Part shown: positions 17,115-26,472 of the stretch, one piece after another
How positions within the stretch are numbered: the stretch's first letter is position 1
How the letters are laid out: the number at the start of each line of letters is the position of its first letter
Source: Devosia faecipullorum
Lineage (GTDB): Bacteria > Pseudomonadota > Alphaproteobacteria > Rhizobiales > Devosiaceae
NCBI RefSeq assembly: GCF_015158295.1
Contig: NZ_JACDXV010000004.1
Span: 1-64,000, forward strand
Reading direction: 5' to 3'
DNA length: 64,000 nucleotides
Position numbers and translations under genes: made by a program
The notes under the pieces: model-generated
The model's database searches: none
What the model was told of the DNA's origin: nothing
Seen by the model: only the letters and a program-made list of their open reading frames with translations

Positions 17115-19475
17115 ATGTTGTCCAGTCGCCAACGGCTCCAAAACCAGGCAGCCAAGCCCTACCTCGTCGCCCTGCACCATGCGCTGGGGCGCCTGCGCTC
17201 TCCGCTCACCCTCATGAATACCGGCGCGCATCCCGACGACGAACAGAACGGCATGCTGGCGACGCTGCGCCATCAATATGGAATGCGCGTCGTCATTGCC
17301 TGCTCGACGCGCGGCGAAGGCGGCCAGAATACGCTCGGCCCCGAACGCGGCGGCGCGCTGGGCGTCATGCGCAGCCGTGAGATGGAGGAATCCGCCCGCG
17401 CCATTGATGCCGATATCGCCTGGCTCGGCCATGGACCGGACGATCCGGTGCATGATTTCGGCTTTTCCAAATCCGGCCCGGATACCCTCTCCCGCTGGGG
17501 CCGTGACCGCACCATCGAGCGGCTGGTGCGCGCCTATCGCCAGTTCCGTCCCGACATCGTCATTCCCACCTTCCTCGACGTACCCGGACAGCACGGCCAT
17601 CACCGGGCCATGACCCAGGCCGCGGAAATTGCCCTGGCGCTCGCGGCGGACCCGGCCAGCTTCCCAGAACATGCGCGCGAGGGGCTGAAACCCTGGCGCG
17701 TCGCCAAATACTACCTGCCGGCCTGGACCGGCGGCGAAAACGGCTATTACGATGACGAAGTGCCGCCCCCGCCCGCGACCACCGTCGTGCGGGCCCATGG
17801 CCCCGATTCAGCCACCGGGCTGTCCTTCGACCGCATGGGCGAAATCTCCCGCGCCTATCATGGCAGCCAGAATATGGGGCATTGGCGCCCCATACTGACC
17901 GAATGGGATCTGCATCTGGTCGGCGGCAGCGCTGAAGCCGACATCAATATCGACCTGCCGCTCTGTCTTGCCGATCTGGCGGATCATCCCTCGCTCGCCG
18001 AGGCCGACGCCGCCATCGCACAAGCCGTCGCCGCCTTTCCCGATGCCCCCGCCATCATCGCCGCATTGGTGACGGCGCGGACAGCGATTGCCCGAGCCCG
18101 AGACGCACTGGACGCCGAAACTCTCGCCCTGCATGGCCACCGCCTGTCGCGAAAGCTGGTGGAAATCGACGCCGCCATCGCATCGGCGGCCAATATAAGG
18201 GTCACCGCCGCTCTATCCTCGGCCAATGTCGTTCCCGGCGGCAATGTCGAGCTCATCGTGGAGGTCGAGCCCGGCCAGGCCGACATGATCGAGGTCGCAC
18301 CCATCACCGGCGACGCCCTCGAAGCCGTTGCCGCGCAGAGGATCGACGGTACCGCCACGATCCCTCTTGCCGTCCGTCCCGATGCGCCGGTCATTAATGC
18401 CTTCGCTCCCGATTGGCAGAGCCTCGGCGGCAACGGAATTTTGTCACTGCGGGTCAATGCGCATGTCGCCGGGACGCCCATTTCGTTCAGCGTCGACACC
18501 GAGGAGCCGTTCCAGGTTTCCCCGCCCCACCCGCTGGTCCTTTCGCCCGAAGCGCTGATCCTGCCGCTGCCGGCCCAGGGCTCGAATCCGATCACCGTCC
18601 GGCCACAGAGCCAGGCCGCGGGGCTCGACATTGCGACAATTCCGGGCCTGACGCTGGTGCGCGATGGCGACCAGCTTGGCCTCGCCGCCGATCCCGGCCT
18701 CGTGGCCGGTCGCTATCATCTCCCCGTTTCCATTGACGGCCAGCTGGCGCATGTCGTCGCGCCAATCGATTACCCCCATATCGGGCGCACCCGTTTCGTG
18801 CGCCCCCTCACCCTCGACATCCTCGCCCTCGATCTCGTCCTGCCTGAATCCCGCATCGGCTATATCGGCGGCGGCAGCGACCGGGTCGGTCATTGGCTGG
18901 ACCGCATGGGCGCCAGGCCCGTCATGCTCGACGCCGAGGCGCTTGCCGGCCCCCTGACCGAATTCGATACCATCATCGTGGGCATCTTCGCTTTCGGCAC
19001 CCGTCCCGATCTGGCGGCGGCCAATGGCCGGCTGCGCGACTGGGTGGAACAAGGGGGCCATCTGGTGACGCTTTACCACCGCCCGTCCGATGGCTGGTCC
19101 CCCGATTCCACGCCGCCGCGCCGGCTGGTGATCGGCTCGCCCTCGCTGCGCTGGCGCGTCACCAATCCAGCCGCACCGGTCACGCTTCTGGCGCCCGAAC
19201 ATCAGCTTTTCCGCGGCCCCAACCGCATCACGGCGGAGGATTTCGCCGGCTGGGACAAGGAACGCGGGCTCTATTTCGCCTCCGAATGGGACAAGGCCTA
19301 TCAGCCGCTCCTGTCGATGAGCGATGAAGGGGAAGAGGCGCTGACTGGCTCGCTGCTCTCGGCGGAGATCGGCAAGGGCCGCCATACCCATACCAGCCTC
19401 GTCCTGCACCACCAGCTCGACAGGCTGGTGCCCGGCGCGTTCCGCATCATGGCCAATCTGCTGCAAAGAGCCTGA
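17115..19475 (+). CDS. Large cytosolic PIG-L/LmbE-family deacetylase
   Basis: This 786-residue protein has an N-terminal zinc-dependent N-deacetylase of the PIG-L/LmbE family: GAHPDDE (about residues 38-44) with the catalytic Asp, and GQHGHHRA with the later His ligands. A middle beta-rich domain and a C-terminal Rossmann-like domain (IGYIGGGSDRVGHWL ... LVTLYHRPSDGW) follow. Known relatives remove acetyl from GlcNAc-containing conjugates. There is no signal peptide, so it acts in the cytosol, unlike its homologue at 21819-24323. The ATG at 17115 is preferred to an upstream in-frame start. It is followed after one base by an EamA permease. Confidence 0.88.
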   Translation: MLSSRQRLQNQAAKPYLVALHHALGRLRSPLTLMNTGAHPDDEQNGMLATLRHQYGMRVVIACSTRGEGGQNTLGPERGGALGVMRSREMEESARAIDADIAWLGHGPDDPVHDFGFSKSGPDTLSRWGRDRTIERLVRAYRQFRPDIVIPTFLDVPGQHGHHRAMTQAAEIALALAADPASFPEHAREGLKPWRVAKYYLPAWTGGENGYYDDEVPPPPATTVVRAHGPDSATGLSFDRMGEISRAYHGSQNMGHWRPILTEWDLHLVGGSAEADINIDLPLCLADLADHPSLAEADAAIAQAVAAFPDAPAIIAALVTARTAIARARDALDAETLALHGHRLSRKLVEIDAAIASAANIRVTAALSSANVVPGGNVELIVEVEPGQADMIEVAPITGDALEAVAAQRIDGTATIPLAVRPDAPVINAFAPDWQSLGGNGILSLRVNAHVAGTPISFSVDTEEPFQVSPPHPLVLSPEALILPLPAQGSNPITVRPQSQAAGLDIATIPGLTLVRDGDQLGLAADPGLVAGRYHLPVSIDGQLAHVVAPIDYPHIGRTRFVRPLTLDILALDLVLPESRIGYIGGGSDRVGHWLDRMGARPVMLDAEALAGPLTEFDTIIVGIFAFGTRPDLAAANGRLRDWVEQGGHLVTLYHRPSDGWSPDSTPPRRLVIGSPSLRWRVTNPAAPVTLLAPEHQLFRGPNRITAEDFAGWDKERGLYFASEWDKAYQPLLSMSDEGEEALTGSLLSAEIGKGRHTHTSLVLHHQLDRLVPGAFRIMANLLQRA

Positions 19476-19476
19476 C

Positions 19477-20367
19477 ATGCCCAAGGCGGCGGCGCCGAAT
19501 ATTGGCATGATCTGGCTGCTCTGCGACATGAGCCTCGTCACCATCATGACCGTCATGGTCAAGCTCGGCGGGGCCGATTATCCCGCCGTGCAGATGGTGT
19601 TCATCCGCTCGCTGGTGGGGCTGGTCAGTGTGCTGCCCCTCGCCTGGCGTCACCGCCACGCCCTGCGCCAGACCCGGCAATGGGGCCGCCACGCCTTTCG
19701 GGTCTTCTGCAATACCGCCGCGCTCAACGCCAATTTCGCCGCACTCACCGCCCTGCCGCTGGCACTGGCCAATGCCATCGGCTTCATGCGACCGCTGGTG
19801 GTGCTGGCGCTCGCCACCTTCATGCTGGGCGAGCGCTCCGGCCCCTGGCGCTGGATCGGCGCGGCCATCGGGTTTTTCGGCGTCCTGATCATGGTGGCGC
19901 CGGGCGAAATCGCCTGGAGTGGCGGCATTATCGCCGCGCTTGCCGCCGTCCTGTTCGGCTCGCTGGCCACGGTGCAGACACGGGCGCTCAAGGCCGAGAA
20001 CACCACGGTGTTGATGGTCTTTTACACTGTGGGCCTGACGCTGTTCACCGCCATCCCCGCCGGCCTCGCCTGGCAGCCGGTCGCGCCCTCGTCCTGGCCG
20101 CTGCTGCTGGGTATCGGGGTGATCGCCCAGGTCGGTCAATATTGCTATCTGCGCGCCTATCAATCGACGCCGGCCAATGTGCTGGCGCCGCTCGGCTATT
20201 TGTCCATCGTGCTGGCCAGCCTTGCCGGTTTCCTCGCCTTTGGCGAAATTCCGGCCTGGACGACGCTTGTCGGCATCTTGGTAATTCTGTTCGCATTGGC
20301 GCTGACCGCGCGCCTCGACCGCCGCTATCCAGCCAGGGAAACGCCAGGAAATGGTTCAGACATTTGA
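19477..20367 (+). CDS. EamA/DMT-family membrane transporter
   Basis: This 296-residue integral membrane protein has about ten predicted helices in two EamA repeats, as in drug/metabolite exporters of the DMT superfamily. Its ATG is separated from the deacetylase stop by one base and its end overlaps the oxidoreductase gene by 17 bases, so the three are co-translated. DMT members export or import amino acids, nucleosides or polyamines. In this operon it may release a by-product of the pathway. Confidence 0.88.
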   Translation: MPKAAAPNIGMIWLLCDMSLVTIMTVMVKLGGADYPAVQMVFIRSLVGLVSVLPLAWRHRHALRQTRQWGRHAFRVFCNTAALNANFAALTALPLALANAIGFMRPLVVLALATFMLGERSGPWRWIGAAIGFFGVLIMVAPGEIAWSGGIIAALAAVLFGSLATVQTRALKAENTTVLMVFYTVGLTLFTAIPAGLAWQPVAPSSWPLLLGIGVIAQVGQYCYLRAYQSTPANVLAPLGYLSIVLASLAGFLAFGEIPAWTTLVGILVILFALALTARLDRRYPARETPGNGSDI

Positions 20368-21523
20368 CATTGCCGTCATCGGCCTCGGTGCCATGGGCAG
20401 CGCCGCGCTCTATCAACTTGCCCGGCGTGGCGCCCGCGTCGTCGGCATCGACCGCCACCACCCGCCCCATATCCATGGCTCGACCCATGGCGAAACCCGG
20501 ATCACGCGGCGCGGCATCGGCGAAGGCGAATTCTATGTTCCCCTCGCGGCGCGGTCGCATGAGATCTGGCGGCAATTGGAAGAGGAAACCGGCAAGGTGC
20601 TGTTCCATGAAGTGGGCAGCCTCATCGTCTCGGAGCATGATGACGATGTCGTGCGCCCCGGTCGCACCGGCTTCATCCGCCGCTCCATCGCCGCCGCGCA
20701 GCGCTATGGCATCGCCCACGAAATCATCGACGCGGCGGAAGTCCGCCACCGCTATCCGCATATGTCGCCGACCGATACCGAGATCGGCTATTTCGAGCCA
20801 GGCGGCGGCTATCTCGTGCCCGAAACCTGCGTATCGGCCCAACTCGAACGCGCTGGGCAACTCGGCGCGTCCATTCTCACCGGCCAGCAGGTCGTCAAGA
20901 TCGATGCGCAATCCGGCAGCGTCGTAGTGCACCTGGCTGATGGCAACACCATCATTGCCACACAGGCCATTGTCGCCGCCGGCCCCTGGGCGCCCGGCCT
21001 GCTCGGCGCGCCGTTCGACCGGATATTGAAGCCCACGCGGCAGGTCATGCACTGGTTCGCGCTCGCCGCCGACGCCCCCCAATCGTGGACGCGGGGGCCG
21101 GTCTTCATGTGGCCTCATGGCGATAGTGAGGACGGCTTCTTCTACGGATTCCCCTCGCTCGACGGACGGAGCTTCAAGACCGCCGACGAATTCTATGGTG
21201 ATGCTAGCGATCCCGACCGGATCGAGCGGAGCGTCCCCCCTTCGGATAGCGAGCGCATGTTCCGGGCCCATGTGCAAGGTCGGCTCAAAGGGGTAACGCC
21301 GCAAGTCGTCAACACGGCAACCTGCATCTATACCGCCACCGCCGACAGCATATTCCTCATCGACCGCCATCCGGCGCACGACAATATCCTTGTCGTTTCC
21401 CCCTGCTCCGGCCACGGCTTCAAGCATTCCGCCGCTATCGGCGAAAGCGTGGCCCAATGGGCGCTTGAAGGGAAATCCTCAATCGACCTCTCGAGCTTCA
21501 ACCTGGCTCGGCTGCTGACGTAA
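20351..21523 (+). CDS. FAD-dependent amine oxidase of the sarcosine/N-methyltryptophan oxidase family
   Basis: This 390-residue flavoprotein starts with a Rossmann GLGAMGSA dinucleotide-binding motif and contains TCIYT (about residue 317), where monomeric sarcosine oxidase and SolA attach FAD covalently through Cys. GHGFKHSAAIGE at about residues 357-368 is the conserved C-terminal FAD-binding segment. The enzyme class oxidises secondary N-substituted amino acids to a free amine plus aldehyde. In this operon it may act after or in parallel with the deacetylase and the C-N lyase. The exact substrate is unknown. Confidence 0.88.
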   Translation: MVQTFDIAVIGLGAMGSAALYQLARRGARVVGIDRHHPPHIHGSTHGETRITRRGIGEGEFYVPLAARSHEIWRQLEEETGKVLFHEVGSLIVSEHDDDVVRPGRTGFIRRSIAAAQRYGIAHEIIDAAEVRHRYPHMSPTDTEIGYFEPGGGYLVPETCVSAQLERAGQLGASILTGQQVVKIDAQSGSVVVHLADGNTIIATQAIVAAGPWAPGLLGAPFDRILKPTRQVMHWFALAADAPQSWTRGPVFMWPHGDSEDGFFYGFPSLDGRSFKTADEFYGDASDPDRIERSVPPSDSERMFRAHVQGRLKGVTPQVVNTATCIYTATADSIFLIDRHPAHDNILVVSPCSGHGFKHSAAIGESVAQWALEGKSSIDLSSFNLARLLT

Positions 21524-21551
21524 AACTGAAGCGCTGATACACGAAATCAGA

Positions 21552-21658
21552 GCGTTTGCAGCAAAAGTAGAACCGGTCTTGCGGTTCGGAAACGCGAAAA
21601 AACAAAGGTTTAGAGCATCGTGCAGAAAAGTGGAATCCGGTTTTCTGCAAAAACGATG
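21552..21658. repeat. Two rhizobial-type palindromic elements
   Basis: Two adjacent imperfect palindromes, 21552-21595 (GCGTTT/AAACGC arms) and 21616-21658 (CATCGTGCAGAAAA/TTTTCTGCAAAAACGATG arms), share a ...AAAAGT-GGAA-CCGGTTTT centre. This layout is common as short intergenic palindromes in Hyphomicrobiales. A related copy is at 40357-40400. Together with the hairpins that follow they fill the 295-base gap between the oxidase and deacetylase genes. Confidence 0.65.
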
Positions 21659-21687
21659 TGATAACAATAAGATAGTGCCGATCTAGG

Positions 21688-21720
21688 TCATTTCATCGTT
21701 TCACTGAAACGATGAAATGA
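21688..21720. repeat. Perfect 16-base inverted repeat
   Basis: TCATTTCATCGTTTCA at 21688-21703 is exactly inverted at 21705-21720 around a single base. It could form a hairpin ending the plus-strand oxidase operon, although no T tract follows on that strand, or be a protein-binding palindrome. Confidence 0.6.
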
Positions 21721-21722
21721 TC

Positions 21723-21757
21723 AAAAAACCCCCGGCCCAGGAACAGAGGCCGAGGGT
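21723..21757 (-). terminator. Terminator of the exported deacetylase gene
   Basis: On the minus strand a 10-base stem with one mismatch (21757-21748 with 21737-21728) is followed by TTTTTT at 21728-21723. It lies about 60 bases beyond the deacetylase stop. Confidence 0.8.
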
Positions 21758-21818
21758 TCTTGCCGCAACAGCGGCGAAAACGGCCCGCGGGGGAGGTCAC
21801 CGCGAGCCGAATGCCAGA

Positions 21819-24323
21819 TCAGCGCCGAGCTGGCTGGATCAGGTTGGCCATGATGCGGAAGGCACCAGGCGTCAGCTTGTCGAGCTGGTGATGCAGCACG
21901 AGGCTGGTATGGGTGTGGCGGCCTTCGCCGATCTCCGCCGAGAGCAGCGAGCCGGTCAGCGGGTCTTCGCCCGCATCGTTCATGGCCAGCAGCGGCTTGT
22001 AGACCTCATCCCATTCCGAGGCAAAGTAGAGCCCGCGTTCCTTGTCCCAACCGGCCCAATCGTCCTCAGTGATGACGTTGGGATAGTTGAGCAGCGGATG
22101 ATCGGGCTCAAGCACCGTCACCGGCGCGGTGGCGTCGGTCACGCGATAGCGGATCGAAGGCGTACCGATCTTGAGGTAGGCCAGCGGCACCGTATCGTTG
22201 TTCCATCCATCTGACGGACGGTGATAGAGCGTCACCAGATGCCCGCCCTTCTTGACCCATTCATGCACGCCGGGCAGCGCGGCCACCAGATCCTTGCGGC
22301 GACCGAAGGAGAAGATGCCGACGACCAGGGTATCGAGGTCGCGATAGGCGCCCGTTTCCATGTCGGACGGGGTCAGCTCCTTGAGGTTGACGCCAAGACG
22401 CTTGAGCCAGATGGCCACATTGTCGTTGCCGCCACCGATATAGCCGATCTTGCCTTCCGGAATGATGGCGCCAACCGACTGCACCGGCACCGCCACTTCC
22501 GTCGGAACCACCGAACGGCCGATATGGGGATAGGAGAAGACATTGATGGCATAGGCCTGCTTGTCGAGCAGCTTGGGAGCGATAGTGATGCGCCCTGTGC
22601 CCAGTTCTGCCGGCGGCGCCAGCTCGAACGTGCCCGCTTCCGATCCGGTTTCGCCCTTTGCCGTCATCGACCAGCCTGCGGGCAGGTCAAAGTCAAGATC
22701 GGCAGTGGTGGCGCCGGAAACGACGGCACTCATTTCGACCGGCGTGATGTCCTTTTCGGTGTTGAACACCACCGCATCCGGCTTCAGTTCCAGCGAGGCT
22801 TCCGGCAAGACGCGCAGGGCATCTTCCAGGTCGATATCGAGCACTGCCTTGTAGCCCCCGACATTGGCGGTCAGCCGCACATAGGCGTCGCCATTGCCGC
22901 CGAGGGGGTCGAACTGCTCGTTGAGCGGGTTGGTCAGCGCCGCGTCGGCGGCGATCGAAACCTTGACGCCATCTTCAGCGGATTCGCTGCTGATGCCGTC
23001 GCGGGCGATGACCGCAACCGATTCCACCGTGACACTATCCGGCGCATCGACGATGGCCTTGACCACGATGTCCTGGCCCGGACGCAGGTCGCCGCCATCG
23101 GTGAAGGCACGGATATGCATGCCGGCAGCGGTAGCCAGCGCCAGATCGACTTCCTTGATCTTGCGATCGAGGCGATGACCGGCCTGCAATTCCAGTTCCT
23201 CGGGCAGGCTGGCGCGGGCTTCGGCGATGGCCTTGCCGATTTCCACCAGCTTGCCGGTCACGGCAACCGGATCGCCATAATCGGAAATGGCTTCATCGAT
23301 CAGGCCCTGCGCATTGCGCAGCGCGTCGGCCGCCGAAGCGGGCATGCCATCGAGCGCGGCGACATGGCCGACAGTGGCGATGAGACCTTCACGGATGTCG
23401 GATTCCTGCTTGCCGGCTTCGCCATTGGCGGCCCAGCTCAGGTTGAGCTGCCATTCGGTCTGCGGATCGGGGCGCCAGGATCCCATGCCCTGCGTCAGGT
23501 GGCAGGAACGTGACCATTCACCCATTTGCGGGAAGGTAGCGCCGGAAATCGGATCGCGTTCGGGGGCGCGGACCACCAGGGTCTGCGGAGGGGGCGGAGT
23601 TTCGTCGTCATAGACGCCACCGCCGCCGCCCCATGCGGGCTGATAGATCTTGGGAACGCTCCACGGCTTGAGGCCGGCTGCGATCTGATCGGGGAATTCA
23701 TCCGCATTGCCGGAAATCTCGGCGGTCACGAAGGTCGCGACATTGGCGGCGCGGTGATGACCATGCTGGCCGCCCACATCCAGGAAGCAGTTCATGATCA
23801 CGTCGGGGCGATAGTAGCGGAACGCCCAGGTCATGCGCTCGATGACGCGGTCCCTGCCCCAGCGGTCGATGGTCTGGTTGGGATCCTTGGAGAAACCGAA
23901 ATCGTGCACGCTGTCATTGTGGCCCTGGCCGCCAAAGGCCAGCGAGGCGTCGAGTGCGCGCGAGGCTTCGGTCATTTCGCGGGTGCGCAACACGCCGAGA
24001 ACCGAACCCCGCTCCGGGCCGATGGCGTTCTGGCCGCCTTCGCCACGGGTGATGCAATAGAGCACCGGATGGATGCCATAAACATGGCGCAGGGCCGCCA
24101 GCATGCCGCTGGGCTCGTCGTCCGGATGCGCACCAGTGGTCATCAGCGTGACAGTCGATGTCAGGCGCTCAAGCTGGCGGTAGAGCCGGACAAGGGCGGG
24201 CTCACCCTTCTGAGCCGCAATCAGTTCCAGATTGGAGGCCGGAGCCGCCCAGGCGGGAATCTGCGTCGCCGCCAAGAGGGGCGGCACGGAGGCGATAAAG
24301 GTACGCCGCGTCAAACGAGTCAT
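21819..24323 (-). CDS. Large Tat-exported PIG-L/LmbE-family deacetylase
   Basis: This 834-residue homologue of the protein at 17115-19475 has the same architecture: GAHPDDE (about 64-70), TRGEGGQNAIGPE, GQHGHHRA, a long beta-rich middle, and a C-terminal segment with IGYIGGGND and LVTLYHRPSDGW. Unlike that protein it begins with a twin-arginine signal (TRRTFIASV, cleavage near AWA), so it should be exported folded, with metal in place. GAGAGGAAG precedes the ATG. The operator-like sequence at 24407-24431 links it to the ROK regulon. I infer deacetylation of the substrate in the periplasm before or alongside uptake. Confidence 0.9.
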   Translation of the reverse strand: MTRLTRRTFIASVPPLLAATQIPAWAAPASNLELIAAQKGEPALVRLYRQLERLTSTVTLMTTGAHPDDEPSGMLAALRHVYGIHPVLYCITRGEGGQNAIGPERGSVLGVLRTREMTEASRALDASLAFGGQGHNDSVHDFGFSKDPNQTIDRWGRDRVIERMTWAFRYYRPDVIMNCFLDVGGQHGHHRAANVATFVTAEISGNADEFPDQIAAGLKPWSVPKIYQPAWGGGGGVYDDETPPPPQTLVVRAPERDPISGATFPQMGEWSRSCHLTQGMGSWRPDPQTEWQLNLSWAANGEAGKQESDIREGLIATVGHVAALDGMPASAADALRNAQGLIDEAISDYGDPVAVTGKLVEIGKAIAEARASLPEELELQAGHRLDRKIKEVDLALATAAGMHIRAFTDGGDLRPGQDIVVKAIVDAPDSVTVESVAVIARDGISSESAEDGVKVSIAADAALTNPLNEQFDPLGGNGDAYVRLTANVGGYKAVLDIDLEDALRVLPEASLELKPDAVVFNTEKDITPVEMSAVVSGATTADLDFDLPAGWSMTAKGETGSEAGTFELAPPAELGTGRITIAPKLLDKQAYAINVFSYPHIGRSVVPTEVAVPVQSVGAIIPEGKIGYIGGGNDNVAIWLKRLGVNLKELTPSDMETGAYRDLDTLVVGIFSFGRRKDLVAALPGVHEWVKKGGHLVTLYHRPSDGWNNDTVPLAYLKIGTPSIRYRVTDATAPVTVLEPDHPLLNYPNVITEDDWAGWDKERGLYFASEWDEVYKPLLAMNDAGEDPLTGSLLSAEIGEGRHTHTSLVLHHQLDKLTPGAFRIMANLIQPARR

Positions 24324-24406
24324 TGGTACTTCCTCTCCATGACCTTTCAGCAGCCTGGCCCTCCACGGCCATGTGCTGCGGTCATGTGAGACGACTATGC
24401 AGACCC

Positions 24407-24431
24407 ATTAACTTAACTCAAGTGTGTTAAT
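24407..24431. promoter_or_regulatory. Probable second ROK operator
   Basis: A dyad with ATTAAC/GTTAAT arms (and an inner TTAAC/GTTAA pair at 24414-24418 and 24426-24430) lies about 85-110 bases upstream of the deacetylase start. Its centre, TAACTCAAGT, also occurs in the dyad at 15773-15792. Confidence 0.6.
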
Positions 24432-24526
24432 TGAATTTCATCCCACCCCTTCCCGACAGCCCCGGAATGCCTGGCTTTCGGCCCGATCACATCTTCAATC
24501 CGGGCCTGTGGAATACCCCAAAACAG

Positions 24527-24558
24527 CAAACGCCCCGAACCTTGGAAGGCTCGAGGCG
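24527..24558 (-). terminator. Terminator of the pseudoazurin gene
   Basis: On the minus strand a 13-base stem with two mismatches (24558-24546 with 24543-24531) is followed by TTTGCTGTTTT. Confidence 0.65.
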
Positions 24559-24596
24559 CATATCTTTCGACCGGCTTTACCGGGAGTGGCGGGGTG

Positions 24597-25040
24597 TCAG
24601 AGACCCAGGGCCTCAAAAGCAGCGGCGAAGCGTTCGCCGACCTTCTTGGGCACATCGGCGCCCTTGACCGCGTCGAGGTTTTCATTGCCTTCGCCGACAG
24701 CCACAACCATCACCATGCCCATTGCATAATGCGGCGTGCATTTCAGGCCGTAGATGCCGGGCACGTCGAAGGTGACGGTGAAGTTCTCGTTGATCTTGCT
24801 CTTGAAGGTCTCGGCGCCCTCGGGGATCAGATCCTTGATGGTTTCGACATTGTGACCCTTGTCGGTGGGCACGAAGGTGACCGTATCGCCGGGCTCGATC
24901 TGCAATTGCGCCGGCTCGAACACCATGGTTCCTGCCTCGCCCTTATTGAGCATGTGCACTTCATAATCGGCCGCCAGGGCAGGCGCCGCGAATCCGCCAA
25001 GGGCAACCAGGGCGACGAGGGTCTGAGCAATAGCACGCAT
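24597..25040 (-). CDS. Pseudoazurin, electron donor to nitrite reductase
   Basis: This small blue-copper protein (147 residues) has a signal peptide ending at about residue 23 (APALA, then ADYEV). The type 1 copper ligands are visible: His in KGHNVE, Cys and His in KCTPH, and Met in the following GMVMV. Pseudoazurins carry electrons in the periplasm to copper nitrite reductase. The gene is divergent from nirK, with an FNR-type box between them, and the pairing is strong support for the role. Confidence 0.93.
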   Translation of the reverse strand: MRAIAQTLVALVALGGFAAPALAADYEVHMLNKGEAGTMVFEPAQLQIEPGDTVTFVPTDKGHNVETIKDLIPEGAETFKSKINENFTVTFDVPGIYGLKCTPHYAMGMVMVVAVGEGNENLDAVKGADVPKKVGERFAAAFEALGL

Positions 25041-25131
25041 CGGGAGTTCTCCTTCTTCAGGAACCAGTGTCGGGGGGAAAGCAAGAGCGGTTCCTGAGAC
25101 GACCTTCTAACCCCTTATTACTGTCGGCTCT

Positions 25132-25145
25132 TTGATCCCGATCAA
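25132..25145. promoter_or_regulatory. FNR/NnrR-type box, pseudoazurin-nirK
   Basis: TTGATCCCGATCAA is a perfect TTGAT-N4-ATCAA dyad, 87 bases from the pseudoazurin start and 126 from the nirK start, in their shared control region. It should give anaerobic or NO-responsive activation by a Crp/Fnr regulator such as that at 27462-28157. Confidence 0.85.
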
Positions 25146-25271
25146 ACATCCCTTCCGTTTAATCCGATGATTTTCTTCACTAATTTGATGGCCAACAAGG
25201 ATGCCCTCCTTATCCGGCAATATTGTCCGAATGAAGACGCGAACAGATGCGTCATACCACGGAGAAGAAAA

Positions 25272-26402
25272 ATGGCTGGTCAGAATTTTGTTTCGCGGCG
25301 TGCCCTGCTCGGTGGCGCAGTGGCCGTTGGAGCCGCCGCCCAGCTCGCTGCACTGCTGCCCGCGGCAGCACAGGAAATTGCCGCCACCGCAACCGCGCCT
25401 GTCGACATCAACACACTTCCGCGCGTCAAGGTCGAGCTCGTCGCCCCGCCCTTTGTTCATGCACATGATCAAGTCGCGGTCGGCGGTCCGAAAATCGTCG
25501 AATTCACGATGACGATCGAAGAGATGGTCCACAAAGTGGCCGACGACGCCGAAATCTGGGGCATGACCTTCAACGGCTCGATCCCCGGCCCGCTGATGGT
25601 GGTGCATGAGGGCGATTATGTCGAGCTGACGCTGATCAATCCCGCCCACAACCTGATGATGCACAATATCGACTTCCACGCCGCCACCGGCGCGCTGGGC
25701 GGGGCCGGCTTCACCAATGTCAATCCGGGTGAAAAGGCCATCCTGCGCTTCAAGGCCACCAAGGCCGGCGTGTTCGTCTATCACTGCGCGCCCGAGGGCA
25801 TGGTGCCCTGGCACGTCACGGCGGGCATGAACGGAGCCATCATGGTGCTGCCGCGCGATGGCCTACGGGATCCGAAGGGCAACCTGCTCACCTATGACCG
25901 GGTCTATTACGTGGGCGAGCAGGATTTCTACATCCCCAAGGACGAGGACGGCAATTACAAGGCCTATGACACGATCGCCGATGGCTACGACGATGCGCTT
26001 GCCGCCATGCGGACGCTCATTCCCAGCCATGTCGTGTTCAACGGCAGCGTCGGCGCCCTGACCGGCGACAATGCCCTCAAGGCCAATGTTGGGGAAAAGG
26101 TGCTGATCGTCCACTCGCAGGCCAACCGCGATACGCGGCCGCACCTGATCGGCGGCCACGGCGACTTCGTCTGGCCATCGGGCAAGTTCCACACCCCGGC
26201 CGATGTGGACCAGGAAACCTGGTTCATCCCGGGCGGCGCGGCGGGAGCGGCGTTCTACACGTTCCTCCAGCCGGGTGTGTACGCCTATGTGAACCACAAC
26301 CTGATCGAGGCCTTCGAACTCGGCGCCGCCGGTCACTTCGTGGTCGAGGGTGATTGGGACGACGACCTGATGACCAGCGTATTGGCCCCGAGCCCGATCT
26401 GA
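25272..26402 (+). CDS. nirK: Copper-containing nitrite reductase
   Basis: NirK reduces nitrite to nitric oxide in the periplasm as a homotrimer with type 1 and type 2 copper. The start at 25272 has GGAGAAG before it and opens a Tat signal (SRRALLGGA ... AAA, about residues 8-34), giving 376 residues. HNIDFHA, YHCAPEG and MVPWHV carry the copper ligands, and a second cupredoxin domain with VHSQANRD and a C-terminal [12 protein letters not shown] completes the fold. The sequence looks like the class I NirK of rhizobia. nirV follows after 70 bases. Confidence 0.96.
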   Translation: MAGQNFVSRRALLGGAVAVGAAAQLAALLPAAAQEIAATATAPVDINTLPRVKVELVAPPFVHAHDQVAVGGPKIVEFTMTIEEMVHKVADDAEIWGMTFNGSIPGPLMVVHEGDYVELTLINPAHNLMMHNIDFHAATGALGGAGFTNVNPGEKAILRFKATKAGVFVYHCAPEGMVPWHVTAGMNGAIMVLPRDGLRDPKGNLLTYDRVYYVGEQDFYIPKDEDGNYKAYDTIADGYDDALAAMRTLIPSHVVFNGSVGALTGDNALKANVGEKVLIVHSQANRDTRPHLIGGHGDFVWPSGKFHTPADVDQETWFIPGGAAGAAFYTFLQPGVYAYVNHNLIEAFELGAAGHFVVEGDWDDDLMTSVLAPSPI

Positions 26403-26472
26403 CCCGCTCGGTACGATACGCGACGCTAACCGGCGCTTTTCCTGCAAGCGCCGGCTTCTCCCGGAGGCGGAA

